64,000 nucleotides of DNA, from positions 4,216,001 through 4,280,000 of the forward strand of contig JADILM010000001.1 in assembly GCA_016617785.1 (NCBI GenBank), written 5' to 3'. The translations under genes were made by a program, and so were the position numbers. Below are positions 24,601-35,975 of this stretch, piece by piece. Under the pieces are notes generated by a model. The model did not search any database, had not been told where the DNA came from, and was given only the letters and a program-made list of their open reading frames with translations. The stretch comes from Sporobolomyces roseus. Lineage: Eukaryota; Basidiomycota; Microbotryomycetes; Sporidiobolales; Sporidiobolaceae. How positions within the stretch are numbered: position 1 is the stretch's first letter; every line of letters begins with the position of its first letter.

Positions 24601-26631
24601 CATGAAGGAAGATTGAGGAGTGCCTAAGAAAATGCAACAACTCGATTAGCTCGCTCACGAGGAAGGTAGACTCTTCAACTCACCGAACAGCGCATTCTCG
24701 TCTGTTGATGACCTCCTTCGATCCTCATCGTTGACAGGTTTGATCGGCGTAAGCGAAAGAGGAGGTCTTCGACCAGTTGTCGGGTGAAGTGGTCTCAGTC
24801 TCGGTAACGGTGGTGGTTTGAATCGATCAGAGTCGTCCGTACTCTCTCCAGAGTCTGTTGCGAGTGCCATATCGGGTAAAGAGGTCGAAGCGGAAGTCGA
24901 AGCTGCTGGAACTGAGGGTGATGGAGCGTTGTGAGAAGAGAGCGAAGAAGAGGCGAAAGTGAACCCGCTTGTTTGGGGCAACATGGAGTGTCGTCGATTT
25001 GACGGATAAGCGGCGGTTGAGGAAGAGGAAGGTTGATTCGCGCCGAACAGACTGAATCCTCCTCCATCGCTTCTTCTCCGAGGTGGAGTCGAAGTCGCTC
25101 CTCCAGCTATCCCTCCTCCAGGTGTCAAATTGCCATCTCGGAATCCGCTGCCACTCGATGAGAAGTAATCCCGTGCTGGGCCGCTTTCGTCGAGAGTGTC
25201 GAGATTAGGGATATTTGAAGTCGCTCGGGTTCTCGAGACGGAGGAAGGTTGTTGTGGAGTAGGGGTAGGAAGACCTGCGGATAGGGCGGGCGAGAGCTTG
25301 TCGGTGTCGAATCCAGGATGTGAGGAAGAAGCGGGAATCGGAACGATGTTGAACGAAGGAATGGAAGAAGGTTTGCTGAGGGATTTTGCGCGACCTAGTT
25401 TGCGAGGTGCTGCATTCTGCTGATTCGAAGAAGCGGGAAGAGTAGGACCACCGAATACTGCGTCGTCGGCGGAGAGGCTGCTATTGTCGGAATCGATTTC
25501 TCCGAGATTTCCGAGTCTTTCGACTGAGATTCGTTTGAGGGGCGGTGGTTGATTGGTGGGAGAAACGATCGAAGGAGCGGAGTTGTTCGACAGGAAAGGG
25601 TTGTCGAAGGTGAGAGAGGTTGCGGCACGAGCATTGGCTGATGAAGATACATTCGAATCGTTTCCTCCTCCTCCAGCTTGAAAGGCGAGCATCCGAGATG
25701 AACGAAGTGTATGAGCATGAGCGAGCGAGTGAGAGCGGGTGTGACTTCCTCCTCCTCCTCCTCCTCCAATGACAGCGTGATGATGAGTCGCTTCTCTTCG
25801 GATCACCGGACTTTGAAGTTGCTGAAATGAATCCCTCTCCTCATCCTCCATCTCATCACTCTTCCGCCGTCTCGACTCCGTTTGAGGTGGTTCCAGTCGA
25901 GAGCTGAAATCTGCTCCAGCACGAGACGATGATGGCCGTGGTCTCACGATTCGAGGCGACATCTCGTTGACCGGACTCGACATATCACTCGTTTCCGACC
26001 CTCTCCTCCTCACTAAATCTCCTTGAGCCGTCACTCTCGCCTCGTTCGGATCATCAGGTGGCGAAGGAGATGTCGGTCTCGAACTCGAAGGTCGACTGGC
26101 GATAGCGGCGAGATCCTGATTCCAATCCCCGAGGTCGAAAGCTTTTCGAAGAGCGGTCGAACTCCTCGTCTTGCCAAACGCGTTCGTAAATGTCCCTGTC
26201 AACCTCTTCAACCCTGCAACTTCCCGTTGACCTGGTCTACTACTCCGAGTCGCGTTGTTGGTAGCTGGGGAATGTGAAGTTGAAGGAGAATTCGAAATCG
26301 GAGTGGTAGAGGTCGACGTGGTGTGGCGATCTTCGTACTCTTTGACTCGAGGTAACTCTTGAACAGTTGGTGACTTCTGAAACAGCATCGAACTGGCTTT
26401 CCTCAACCTTCCACCACTAGAAACGCGCTCTGAAGATGCCGCATTTCCATCTAATTTGACTGGACTCTTCAACTTGCTACTGTTCCCGCTTGTTGTGTCT
26501 GCACCGTTGAGTAAACCTGGTTTCGAAGAGAATGGGAGTCGTTGGAAAGATCTGCGAGGTCGTAGGAGATTGTTGCGGGCGGGAGATTTGTGAGGGAGAG
26601 GAGATCCAGTTGAACTAGCGTACGTCTCCAT
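21653..26631 (-). CDS. WEE1: Wee1-family inhibitory CDK kinase
   Basis: Nuclear kinase that phosphorylates the CDK1 tyrosine and delays mitosis. Exons complement(join(21653..22100,22168..22737,22801..23233,23304..24623,24684..26631)), 1572 aa. The first ~1150 residues are Ser/Pro/Thr-rich and disordered with many S/T-P sites, as in large basidiomycete Wee1 proteins. The kinase domain starts near NFALLRNLGNGEFSDAFEV, has FAVKRTKHPFSG for the ATP lysine, the Wee1-typical HLITLVDAWEQSGHLFIQTE and CPAGNLAYWLEE, catalytic loop HLDIKPANVFI at ~1320, and DFGLATRW. A ~50-residue insertion separates DFGLATRW from REYIAPEILRG. The intron 23234..23303 uses a GC donor (AAG|GCAAGT), which is the only choice that keeps frame. 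Assigned by the WEE1-specific EAW/HLDIKPANVF signatures; the upstream gene is 965 bp away. Confidence 0.93.
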
Positions 26632-27596
26632 CCTGTGACCCTTCTACGCGCTCTATATAGATCTATAGACTGCAATGTACGATTCAGAAGGGTTCCTGAG
26701 GCCGCAGAGTGAGATATGAGAACGTACGAACTACTAAACAACAAATCGAGTTGATCTCTGTCTAGACTTGCGACTCGATTGGGAGCTACTGATGGGGACT
26801 GAGAAGCCTTTCTGTATGTTTGGACTACTGTATGGCGTGCTCTGAGTAGTCGATAGTCGATATGGAGTGAGAAGTTGAAAGTCGAGAAATTTCCCCAAGG
26901 TTCGCTTTCGAGTTTGACTTTTTTTCCTTCGCAGAGTCGATTTTTCACACTCTTCATTTCATCTTCGGCAGTTCAGGCTCTTCGCAGGTCCCAGTCTCAA
27001 CTTACCTCTCTCTCCCTCTCTGTTACTCTCTTACTGATACCTTCTGCAGTGAGCTTATCGTCACAGCATTCTTTGCGAAATCCGTTTCGTACGGAACTGT
27101 CATGCTCTCGGAAACTCAGAGCACCTTACATTCCCTCATAACTTAGAACGAGTCCAAAGAAGTGATCGGCGAGATAAGAAACACGTTGGCTTCCGACGAC
27201 CTCCGAGAACAGATTCTACGATGAACCGCTTCTTTCGTCAAAAAGTTCCTGCGAGTCGTCTCTTTTTGCAGGAACCGAATCCATTGGTCATCGGGCGAGA
27301 ATGGAACGTACCACACACAACGCTCGCAGTGTAAGAAACTCGTCATCAGTCTGACAGCTGCGACGTGAGCAGTCGGGAGTGGGAGAGCGAAGTTGGGGAA
27401 AACATTCCTTTGAAGAAATTAGAGCTCGGGGGTCTCGCTGCGAGGTATGCTGAAGACTTGCAAGAGTCAAGAGATTATGTGATTAGTATTACGAGAGAAG
27501 AACGTGCGGAAACAGTAGATACAAAAGAAAGTAGAGGAGAGACAAGGCGAAAAGTAGTACTTGATCCAATCTGCTTCCCCATCAGACGAACGAATC
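26632..27596. promoter_or_regulatory. WEE1 upstream region
   Basis: 965 bp between the WEE1 start and the end of the TMBIM gene. A TATATAG-type element lies at about 26654, close to the WEE1 ATG. A pyrimidine-rich block sits at 26960-27060. The overlapping open frames have no splice logic or motifs. The length is consistent with a long 5' UTR/promoter. Confidence 0.45.
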
Positions 27597-28805
27597 TTAA
27601 CGGTCTTGGATGTCGGAAAGGACTCGAAGAATCTGAAGGAAGAGGTTGAGGAAGCTGTGAGGGAAATGAGGAGAGTCAGCGCTCGCATCTTCGTTTCCAA
27701 AGCAAGTGTAAACTCACTCGAGGTAGAGAGAGATACAAGCAAGAGCCCATTGATCAGGATGCATGACCTTGAGGATGACATGCGTATCGAAAACGATCCA
27801 AGCCGAGAACAAGAGGCAACCTCCTCCTGCGATGACCAAGTCGGTCGTCGAGCCAAAGGGGAAGAAGATACCGATGAAGGATACTCCGACGAATGCTAGG
27901 AGAGCTCCGAACAGATAAGGTCCCCAGGATAGGATATCGTACTTCGTCTGGAGCAAAAGAAAGCGAAAAAGTTAGCGTAGGGTTTCCATTGGTGAGATAA
28001 GGGGCGAACTGACCTGGAACGTGAAGAGGGTCAGACCAAGGAAGACGAAAGTCGTGAGGACGAGAGCCTTTAGAACGAGGTCGGGAGAGTAGGCGGGAAG
28101 AATGTAGCCGATAGTGACAGACTCAAATAGGGTAAACAGGCCGAGAAGGATGACGTTCGCGGGTGAGGAAGTTGCTTTCATGTAGACTCCGATCATCGAT
28201 GCGACTGTAGCCAAAATGGAGTCAGCGGCGTGGCGATTGAGAGGAAAGAGGAGAACCTTCGAGACTCACTGGCTCCGACCATTGGGACGAATACGAGACC
28301 GGGATGCTGAAAAGTCCAAGCAGCGGCGCTATCGATACACATAAGGGATCCGACGACGGTCGTCAAGAGCTATTTGCGAAAGTTTGTCAGTCTTCGACCT
28401 TTGCGAGATCAGAAAAGCGGATGGACTGCTTACAATTTGACAGAACAAGACGCTGTAAACCTTTCGTACAAACTCGTTTCGTACATCTTGACTAGACTGA
28501 CTCAAGCTGACACCAATCTAGCGAGGAGGGAGAGAGGGAAGTCAGTAATTTGATCGAATCGACGACAACTGCCGAAGACAGCTAGTGAACGGTAGACGTA
28601 CATTGAAATCATCCTCTACATCTCCCGATTCGTTCCAAGCATCTCTCGACCCAAATCCTTCTCCAGGTTGCAAAAGAGGTTTCCTCGCGTCATCATTGTT
28701 TCCTCCTTCTGTTGCTCCATATTGAGGTGTAGTAGGCTTCTTGGTAGTGGATGAGGAAGCAGTTGCGTATTCTGGTGGTGGTCGAGAGTAGGTTGAGTCT
28801 GACAT
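27597..28805 (-). CDS. BXI1: Bax inhibitor-1 / TMBIM family membrane protein
   Basis: TMBIM (LFG4/Bxi1) family protein; family members act as ER or vacuolar calcium-leak channels and modulate stress and cell death. Exons complement(join(27597..27654,27718..27947,28014..28204,28270..28369,28434..28517,28602..28805)), 288 aa. The N-terminus is Pro/Tyr-rich (STYSRPPPEYATASSS) and cytosolic. Then FVRKVYSVLFCQILLTTVVG, the hallmark start of the family, followed by helices VPMVGAIASMIGVYMKA, NVILLGLFTLFESVTIGYIL, LVLTTFVFLGLTLFTFQ, YDILSWGPYLFGALLAFVGV, LVIAGGGCLLFSAWIVFDTH and ALACISLYLDFLNLFLQILR. The FDTH and YLD acidic residues that gate the pore in bacterial BsYetJ are present. The protein ends LRVLSDIQDR as in fungal homologues. 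Length is normal. Confident. Confidence 0.93.
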
Positions 28806-29271
28806 GGCGGTGAGAGAAGGAGGGAGAGAGGGGCAAAAGTGGCGAGGTTGTTAGAGAACGAGTATTGGCTGAGATTAGCAAAGGGTGCTTATTTGAAGAG
28901 TGCGAAGATGGAAGAGCGTCTGAAGCAGGAGTGAGGCGTAGAAGGCGAAAGAAGAATTTCGCAAACGATTCCTTTCGCAAATTGGCGAATGATTTCGCTC
29001 AATCTCGAAAGTGCGCATTCTCCCTCCTATTACTCGTCTACGCGGGCTGCTTGTCATTGCCTCTCAGAGCAATCTCGAACAGAACTCGGGAAACGATGCA
29101 AGAAAATTCCATTCGAATGCGATCAAGTAAAAGCAAGTCTAAGGTAAGGTAAGTAAGAGAAGTAGCGTATCCAGCCGCTCTTGACAAAGTGAGATGTCGA
29201 TGCCGTAAAGATCCTTCCAGTAAAAAGAGATGAATGGTAAAGAAATGAATGAAAGGGTATAGAGAGGGTTT
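28806..29271. other. Intergenic upstream of the TMBIM gene
   Basis: 466 bp with the TMBIM promoter and the 3' flank of the next gene. No gene or RNA seen. Confidence 0.45.
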
Positions 29272-32092
29272 TTAAGTCATGGTAGGCGAAGGAGGGGTTG
29301 AACCTGAACGATTTGATCGACGACGAAGAGCGAGGAGTTGGATCTCGAGTTCAAGCGGGTGAGGTGGATCTTCTTCGACTTTTTCCTGATCAACCAAGAA
29401 AAGAGGAGGATCAGCGAATTTGTTCGATTGAGATGAGAGGAGAGAGAAAGAGAGAGGAGTGCTCACTTTTGCAACAGTCCAGAGACAGTCGAGTACCCAT
29501 TCACAAGCTCCGCGAGATCCGAGAGCGTCTTTCAAGATAGCTCTGATCTCTCCTTCCCAGAAAATCTTGAGAAGTTGGATCGTATAATCTGCCCATGACT
29601 CGGGAGAGACGGTTCCATGGGTAACTCCTTGCCATGCTGGGTGAGCGAGAGGAAGAAGAGAGGAGTGAAGGAGCTCCCAGGAGTGCGAGGAAGCTCGAAC
29701 ACAGGCGAGGGTTTGTCGAGGCGTACGAGGGTGAAGTGGGAGAGCTGTAACGAACCTGAATCAGCTCAGGTCCTGGTCAACGATAAAGAGAAGTAGGAAT
29801 GCTCACCAAGCAATTGACGAGCGACTTGAGGTTTGAGTAGTCCAGTACTCACGAGTCGTTGAATCGCTTTCCCCAACACGCTCGTCAAGACTGCCCAGAT
29901 ATCTCGTTTCCTTCCGACCTGAGCGCCTCGAGCTGGACCCGTAGAAGAGCCGTATCCGACTGGAGTAGACGCACTCCTGCCTCCACTAGCGTTCCGATTC
30001 ATGTTCGTCGCAGCTTCGGTAGGGGAAGTCGAAGGGGTCGAGGGAGAAGACGAGTAAGGAGAGTAACCAGGAGAAGCAGCATTCGCGTGCTCTTCGGATC
30101 GACCGATGTAGGCGAGTGTGAGTAATCCTCCTGCTTTGAACTCGAAAGCTCGTGCCGAAAGGAAAGCCATCAGTTCTCCATGAGCGAGAGTAGCTGGCGC
30201 AACTCGATATCTGCAAAGTGAGGAGTTAGAGAGACTGTTCAAAATAGTAGACAAAGGATTCGAGTGACTCACTTGCGATCCGTACTGGGCCAATGAAGAC
30301 TCATCGCAGAGAATCCAACGCTGACACTTCCTTTCGGAACAACCTTGCTTCCAAACGGTCTCGCAGCGAACGTTGAGAACACCCTTCCATCGAGTGTCGG
30401 ATCCGCATGGAGGTAAGATTCGCTCGGAGAAGTGGAAGATTCGAGGGTTTGAGCGAGACTTCTGAAATCTGAAGCGGGTTTGTCGGTGTGAAGAATCGAG
30501 AAGGATAATTCGTCGATTTCGTCGAGTGCCGGATCTGGTGACAGACCTTTCGAAGCGACGAGTTCTTGATGTCTTGCGGCAAAGTGAGCGAGGATGGGTT
30601 GAACGAGCCCAGAAGATTTCGAGTGAATCGCTCCGTACTCGACGATCTGAACGACTGAATCTTCCTTCTCGAGTGGTACGCCTCCAACGTGCTCCCGGAT
30701 GAGTTGCGCTAGCTTCTCCCGCGTCGTCGTAGCGAAGTGACCTCCTCCAACAGTGTTCATCAATTCGTTCCCGCTCGACTTTTTCCCTCCTTCCTCTTCC
30801 TCTGGTGTTGGTGTCGAAAACCTCGGTGCATCCTTCCCTTTCCCTTTCCCATCACCCTTCATCAATGACATCTGAGCTTGCGCAACTGCCGGTAAAGCGT
30901 TCGATTCGATTCGACTTCCAAGGATTTCGTGCCATGCTTGTTCGCTTGCGGAAGCATTCGCTAGGAAAGGCGCAGTGCAGAGACTGTCGGGAGGGGTGAG
31001 AGGAATAGATCTGCGATCTTGAGAGGTCGAAGCTGGAAGTGCTGGGGGAGGAACGCCGGCAGTTGGAGAAGGAAGGGAAGTTGACCGGTAAGGGGAGGAG
31101 CGAGGGACGGGGGTCGTAGCAGAAGCGAAGGTGTGAGCTCGAGTATGTTTGCGAGCGATCATGGGAGAGACGACGGGTGCCGATTGAACTGAACCTTCGT
31201 CTGAAGCTTGCTCGCTTGTCGATGAACGCGAGGTCGAGGCGACGGCTGAAGTCGTGAGGCTGGCGAAAGAAGGTAGAACTGGTGTCGCAGGGAAGGGGAA
31301 ACCGCTGTCTCCATCAGAAGTGTAGGATTCGGACAAAGGGGAAGGTAGAACTGGAGTGAACGTGTGTCGGACAGGTTGAGTCTGGTGAAGAGAGGGAGCT
31401 GGCGATTCTGCGAGGGGAGGAAGCGGAGGAGTCGAAGCGTAGGGGGACGAAGTGACCTTGATCCAACTCGCAAGTCGATGATCCGCTGCCGAGTAAGATT
31501 TCGAGAGTGATTTCGAAGATTGGGATTGTGGGAGGTCGACCGGATTGAGGGTGTAAAGAGGTTGAGCGAAGGGGAGGTCGAGAGCTGTATCGGAGAATGA
31601 GCGAGTGATAGGAGGAGGAATGGTGAAAGCTCCTGTGTCTGACTGTCCGAGGGAGAATCCGGGAGTCATAGGACATGCGATGTAAGGTGAAGGTGCGGTT
31701 GTCGCACAGGAAGAAGAGATACCGGAACTTGGGATAGTCGTGCAGTCGGAGGAGAAGGAGGAAGCGGAGAAAGGAGTTGTCGAGGTCGGTTGATGGCGAG
31801 ATGCTCTCGAGTCGAGGTAAGGCGTCGGATCTATCCTGAACGGTTCCGCCTCCCTTTCCGGCAGCTGCGTCCTCGTCTCATCATCAAGACTACGACTCCT
31901 GCGTCTGACGATTGGAGGTCTGCCTTTCGCAGCCCTTCTCGCTGCGAGCGTGTGTTGTCCAATCTTCACTGGCCATCGCAGTCCGTTACCCTGCTCGAGA
32001 CACTCTTTGAAGGTTGGTGAGAGAGGAGTGGAAGAATTTGGAGCGACCGGCGCCTGTGATTCACTAGGGAAAGACGAGGTAGGAAGTACCAT
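29272..32092 (-). CDS. Large uncharacterised protein
   Basis: I do not recognise a family. Conservative model complement(join(29272..29385,29467..29744,29807..30210,30273..32092)), 871 aa from the ATG at 32092. The first ~420 residues are Ser/Pro/Thr-rich. From about residue 430 the composition becomes globular: REKLAQLIREHVGGVPLEKE, DSVVQIVEYGAIHSKSSGLV, FSAMSLHWPSTDRKYRVAPA and LAHGELMAFLSARAFEFKAG. A low-complexity insert follows (YSPYSSSPSTPSTSPTEA), then RKRDIWAVLTSVLGKAIQRL, LKPQVARQLLALPLHPRTPR and ESWADYTIQLLKIFWEGEIR. The helical C-terminal third looks like a conserved domain. No catalytic motif identified. A well-formed intron (32095..32160) lies immediately upstream of the ATG and joins an open frame that continues further; see findings. 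Confidence 0.7.
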
Positions 32093-33547
32093 TTCTGTTT
32101 TGAGAGAGAAAGGGAAACATCAGTCTCGATAAATTGAGCCTAAAGAGAATGCACACTCACCCTTGTTAGGAGCTGAAGTTGACGACGACTTGTGAGGACT
32201 ATAACGGAGAGGGATCACTAGAAGGCGAAGGAGCGAATCGACGGTTTGCGCTCGAGTAGAATCAAACTGCTGTCGAGACGGGCTTGCTGAATTCTTCTTG
32301 GCCTTGATACTGCCTCTCGATCTCCTTTCGGAAAGTCGTGTGCTAGTGCTTGTAGTTTGTAGAGGGGCGGAACAAGATAATAGAAGGGTTGAAACAAGGC
32401 GAGGATTGCGATCAAGACTGAGCTAACCTCGGATTCAATTCAAGGTGGTCAGGAAACAAACGTCGAGCCACACGAACGGAACACTGATAGAAGGTCTTGC
32501 TTGGACTTACCTATCCGACTCTGTTCCGTATCCTTCCGGAGGATTCGAAGCTATAATTTCCTGCGCCTAGAAAAGTCGAAGAGTGTCGAGGAGGGAGTCA
32601 AAAGCTGTCGTTCGCTAGGTACTGAGTGTTCCTCTACGGGTACAGGATACAGTCTGTAGGATGCACAGAGCGAGGGCATTAGCTTTGTTCGTTGTGAGTT
32701 CGCTCTTCTCGGAATTCCCTAACTTCAAACGTACCTTGAATGTGAATGTTCGCCTGTCTGTCTGTCTGTCTGTAGCTCGTCTGTAGCTAAGTATTCCCTT
32801 CAATCTCGCAGCTAGAACTTGCTTGGTTGTTTTGAGGGTGTTGAAAGATGTGGGGTAGAGAGGAAAGGAGGGGAGAAGAGGGGGAAGGAAAGGGGTCCTG
32901 TCAGAGTTGTCGAGGGCTGCTTCCTATGGCTTTGAACCCGATTGTGAGAGTATAGCTGAGGGGTCGTATGTAGTGGATTGAGCGAGTTCGATGGAAAAGT
33001 CTATCGCTGATCTCAAATCGCGCGAGTCCCGACTTCGCACCTCAGAAAACTCTGGCCTCGCATAAATGAGGGTCTATCATTTCATTTACAAGCACTATAG
33101 CAGCCGCGCTCAAACGTAATGAAAGCAACGCTTGGCTTTAGCAGAGAAGAGGTGCGACGAAACGACGCTAAAGAAAAGCTCATTCACTCTCACGCTGAGC
33201 AGTCTCAGCGACAAGATGAAGGGGTCAGGGGAACAAATAGGGGAGAACGAGTGTGGAAGAAGCAGCGTCGACCAAATGAGCTCGAGGAAGACACAGTCGA
33301 GAAGTGTTTGAGTCCTGCGAAGGTTAGAGGTAAGAGTGTTGGAAGCAACTCCAGTTCATTAGATTCGAATCGAGATATAGCTCTGTCGATCTGATCATTA
33401 CTCCACTTATAGCCTCAAACAGGAGTGAGCTCGGAGGAGAGAAATCGTTCACTTTCACTGAATTCTTCTTTTTGCATTTCGTATACACAATTATTCGATT
33501 ATAGCTCCCTCCTACTGTTCTTCTCGCACTAATCCTCTCTCTGTCGC
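32093..33547. other. Upstream exons/UTR of the large uncharacterised gene, plus spacer
   Basis: On the minus strand splice signals define probable leader exons: GTGAGT at 32160 with AACAG at 32095, GTAAGT near 32511 with CTCAG near 32416, and GTACGT near 32732. The segments between them are open in a single frame down to the ATG at 32092, but contain no ATG. A (CTGT)n tract lies at about 32753-32773. From 32880 to 33547 I see no supported gene; the 91-codon plus-strand frame at 33119-33394 is highly charged but has no other support. Confidence 0.45.
32753..32773. repeat. CTGT tetranucleotide microsatellite
   Basis: About five uninterrupted CTGT units with imperfect CTGTAG copies after them, in the probable leader exon region of the large uncharacterised gene. 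Short, so the length is likely polymorphic. Confidence 0.7.
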
Positions 33548-34407
33548 TTAGAGAGCTTTCTTCTGTTGCTTCTCCTCCTCGGCAGCAGCGTTTTTGAATG
33601 GGAACGAAGAAGCTTTCGAGCTAGCTTGGTTCACTCGTCCTTGGTGAGCGAAGAGGAGCTGCACACATTCATGAAAGGGTCAGGGGGGTCATTTGTAAGA
33701 AAGGAAGTTGATCGAAACTCACGACCCAAACACCAAAGACAGCCAATCCTGCTGAAGGTGCCGTTGCGACTCTCATATTTAGATCGTATGTGTTCCATGC
33801 TAGGATTGCGAAGAATAGAGTAGAGGTGAAAATGACGGGCTGGCGAAACGGAGCTGCTTCAGAGGATTGAGCGACTCCTTGCGAAGCGGAGAGGGATGAG
33901 GTGAGGGGAAGAGCGCCGGACTAAAACTTTGGATGTCAGTATACAGCTTGCGAATGGACGATGCGAGGGTACGATACGAAGGGACGAAGAGAGGTAGAAC
34001 GCACTTGAACAACGATGAGAATCGCAAGAGTGAAACAGGCGAGTCCAGCGAAGTGAGCCAAATTCTTTTCGAGTACATTCAGAGTTCGAATAGTCGTTTC
34101 AGCGGTTCCATTGAGGGCATCGGGCTTGTTCATTTCGGTCAAGAGGGAACCGAAAACGAGGTTGAGAACTCGAGGGAAGAAAGTGAGGGGAGTTGCGATC
34201 AAGAAGAGCCTGTCATCTCCATCAATTGGTGAGCACTTTGATCGCATAGAGATAGTTACATTGGGCTCACCATGCAGCAGATGCGGCAGACCAGTAAACG
34301 TGAGCACCTTTGCTGATAATGTCTTTGTTGTCTGACTCTAGGACTGATGAGATGGAGTTCTTAGGATCCGTGACACGAGGATCGGATGAGCTAGGTGCGA
34401 TTGACAT
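33548..34407 (-). CDS. Small multi-spanning membrane protein, uncharacterised
   Basis: No family recognised. Exons complement(join(33548..33658,33723..33920,34005..34209,34271..34407)), 216 aa, all junction phases consistent. Polar N-terminus (SIAPSSSDPRVTDPKN), then about four hydrophobic segments: SAASAAWLFLIATPLTFFPR, LAHFAGLACFTLAILIVVQ, PVIFTSTLFFAILAWNTYDL and GLAVFGVWVLLFAHQG. A basic C-terminus ends KQQKKAL, which resembles a KKXX-like ER retrieval signal only loosely. The 3' neighbour in the same orientation is the large uncharacterised gene; 5' is the SDR gene 213 bp away. The start at 34407 is the first ATG after a stop-free but improbable upstream frame. Confidence 0.72.
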
Positions 34408-34620
34408 GTTGAGGTTTGAGGATTTGGGAAGTGAAGTGGAGAGGAAAGAGAGGAGAAACTGCGCCGAACTACTCTCGACTCTCGAAATTCTGACGTACAT
34501 AGTGCATTTCTTTGATTGCAATTCAAGGTTTCTCGAGGGAAGCGCTTCCAGTGTACGAGACCACAAAGACAGGTTACAGAGGACAAAGCTACAACGAAAG
34601 GGAAAAAATTGGAACGAAGT

Positions 34621-35752
34621 TTAGAACTTTTCCTTCGCGGGTCTGTTTCCGTTGAAGGTTTGAATCAGCTCGTACTCCATCACGCAGATAAGAAGAGACT
34701 CGCCTCAGATCCATCTCGAGAGTCCAAGCATCCGGAGTCTGACGATGTAGGTAAAGATAAGTCCTCGCAATCGATTCTGGTGACAGTCGTTGCTTCTCGT
34801 CTCGCATCCAATTCGCATCTTTGTCCGGGCGGGAGCCAAAGTTCTTCTCTGTGCGCTTTGTCAAAATCGTACCGTCGATGACCTACAAGGAAGCGCTATG
34901 AGTGAGCGATATGAGAGCGCGAGAAACGAGAGTAGAACTCACGACGAAAGCGACATGCACTCCCTGAGGCCCAAATTCGCGTGCGATAGACTGCGAGATC
35001 GCCCTCAGGCCATGTTTACCTGCGGCGAAGGCGCCGAAGGCTTCCTTTCCTCTCCAAGCAGAGGTAGCAGCGGTCATGATGATACTTCCGCCTTTCTCTT
35101 CTTCTCGACCCCTATCGACGAGAGCGTGAGTTCAGGCTAGGAAGAAGGGAGGGGTGGAAGAGAGAGAGAGCGAAGAGACGAACTCTGCGATGAAACATCT
35201 CGTTGCGGCTTGCGAAAATGCTGTCGCTGCGACGATATTGATCTGAGCAGATCTTTCGATATCCTCTTTCTTGATGTCGAGGAACGGGATATTCGACCTG
35301 TTCACCTCATCGCTCCAGTCAGCTCTTCTCTTCTAAGAGTCGGCCACCGCCGTTCATCCGTACGAACGAGGCAAAAGGGAGAAAAGGGAAAAGTGTTACG
35401 AACCATTGAGCAGTATTCCAAAATCCTAGCGTCTTTCCAATGCTCTTGAACTCGTTTGAATACGTCTGTCATCGAATCATAGCTATATTCGTCGACTCCA
35501 AAGAATTCAGCCTTGGATCCCCACCATTTGAGGATGCCGAAGTAAGCGATGGAATACAGCCAACAAGAAAGAGAAGGTACTCACAGTTCCACCAGCTTGA
35601 TTGATCTCCTTCGTAAGCTCGTCTACTTCTTGCCGAGGGCGCGAGACGAGAGCAACCAAGAAACCTTCTTGAGCGTATAAACGAGCACAAGATGCTCCGG
35701 TACCGGTAGCATTACCGAGGCCACTGACTACGACAATCTGTTTGGAGGCCAT
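34621..35752 (-). pseudogene. Short-chain dehydrogenase/reductase with an apparent +1 frameshift
   Basis: Classical SDR fold. Exons complement(join(34621..34642,34704..34882,34943..35111,35184..35297,35404..35511,35585..35752)); total 760 nt, one base too many. Starts with the Rossmann motif VVVSGLGNATGTGASCARLY. Exon 2 begins AEFFGVDEYSYDSMTDVFKR (beta3/alpha) but the frame that leads into exon 3, WNTAQW then SNIPFLDIKKED, is shifted by one at the TTTT run at 35420-35423. Then QINIVAATAFSQAATRCF and GGSIIMTAATSAWRGKEAFG; the active-site position reads FAAGK, so the usual Tyr is Phe. It ends EMDLRPAKEKF, typical of this subfamily. The last intron (34643..34703) has a GC donor. Either a real lesion, a base-call error, or an alternative acceptor after 35470 that skips the beta3 segment. 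Substrate unknown; called pseudogene tentatively. Confidence 0.65.
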
Positions 35753-35975
35753 GGTCGAATGATAGAGTAAAGTAGAGACGCAGTGAGAAAAGGCAGAGCG
35801 ACACAACAACTTGTCCCAATGTAATCCTTAATCTTTCGGTCTCAAGTCAAGGCCATGCGATATCCGATTCTTGTAATTGCGAGTGAGAGAGAGTCATGCG
35901 ACGATGTACAACTAAGTAGTAAGATCCAAGGACACGAGGGGAACTATGTAAAGAACGAAAGGAAGTGAAAGGTTT

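Noticed and set aside
33119..33394. 91-codon plus-strand ORF starting MKATLGFSREEV
   Set aside because: Highly charged composition typical of a chance frame; no splice partners, motif or neighbour support.
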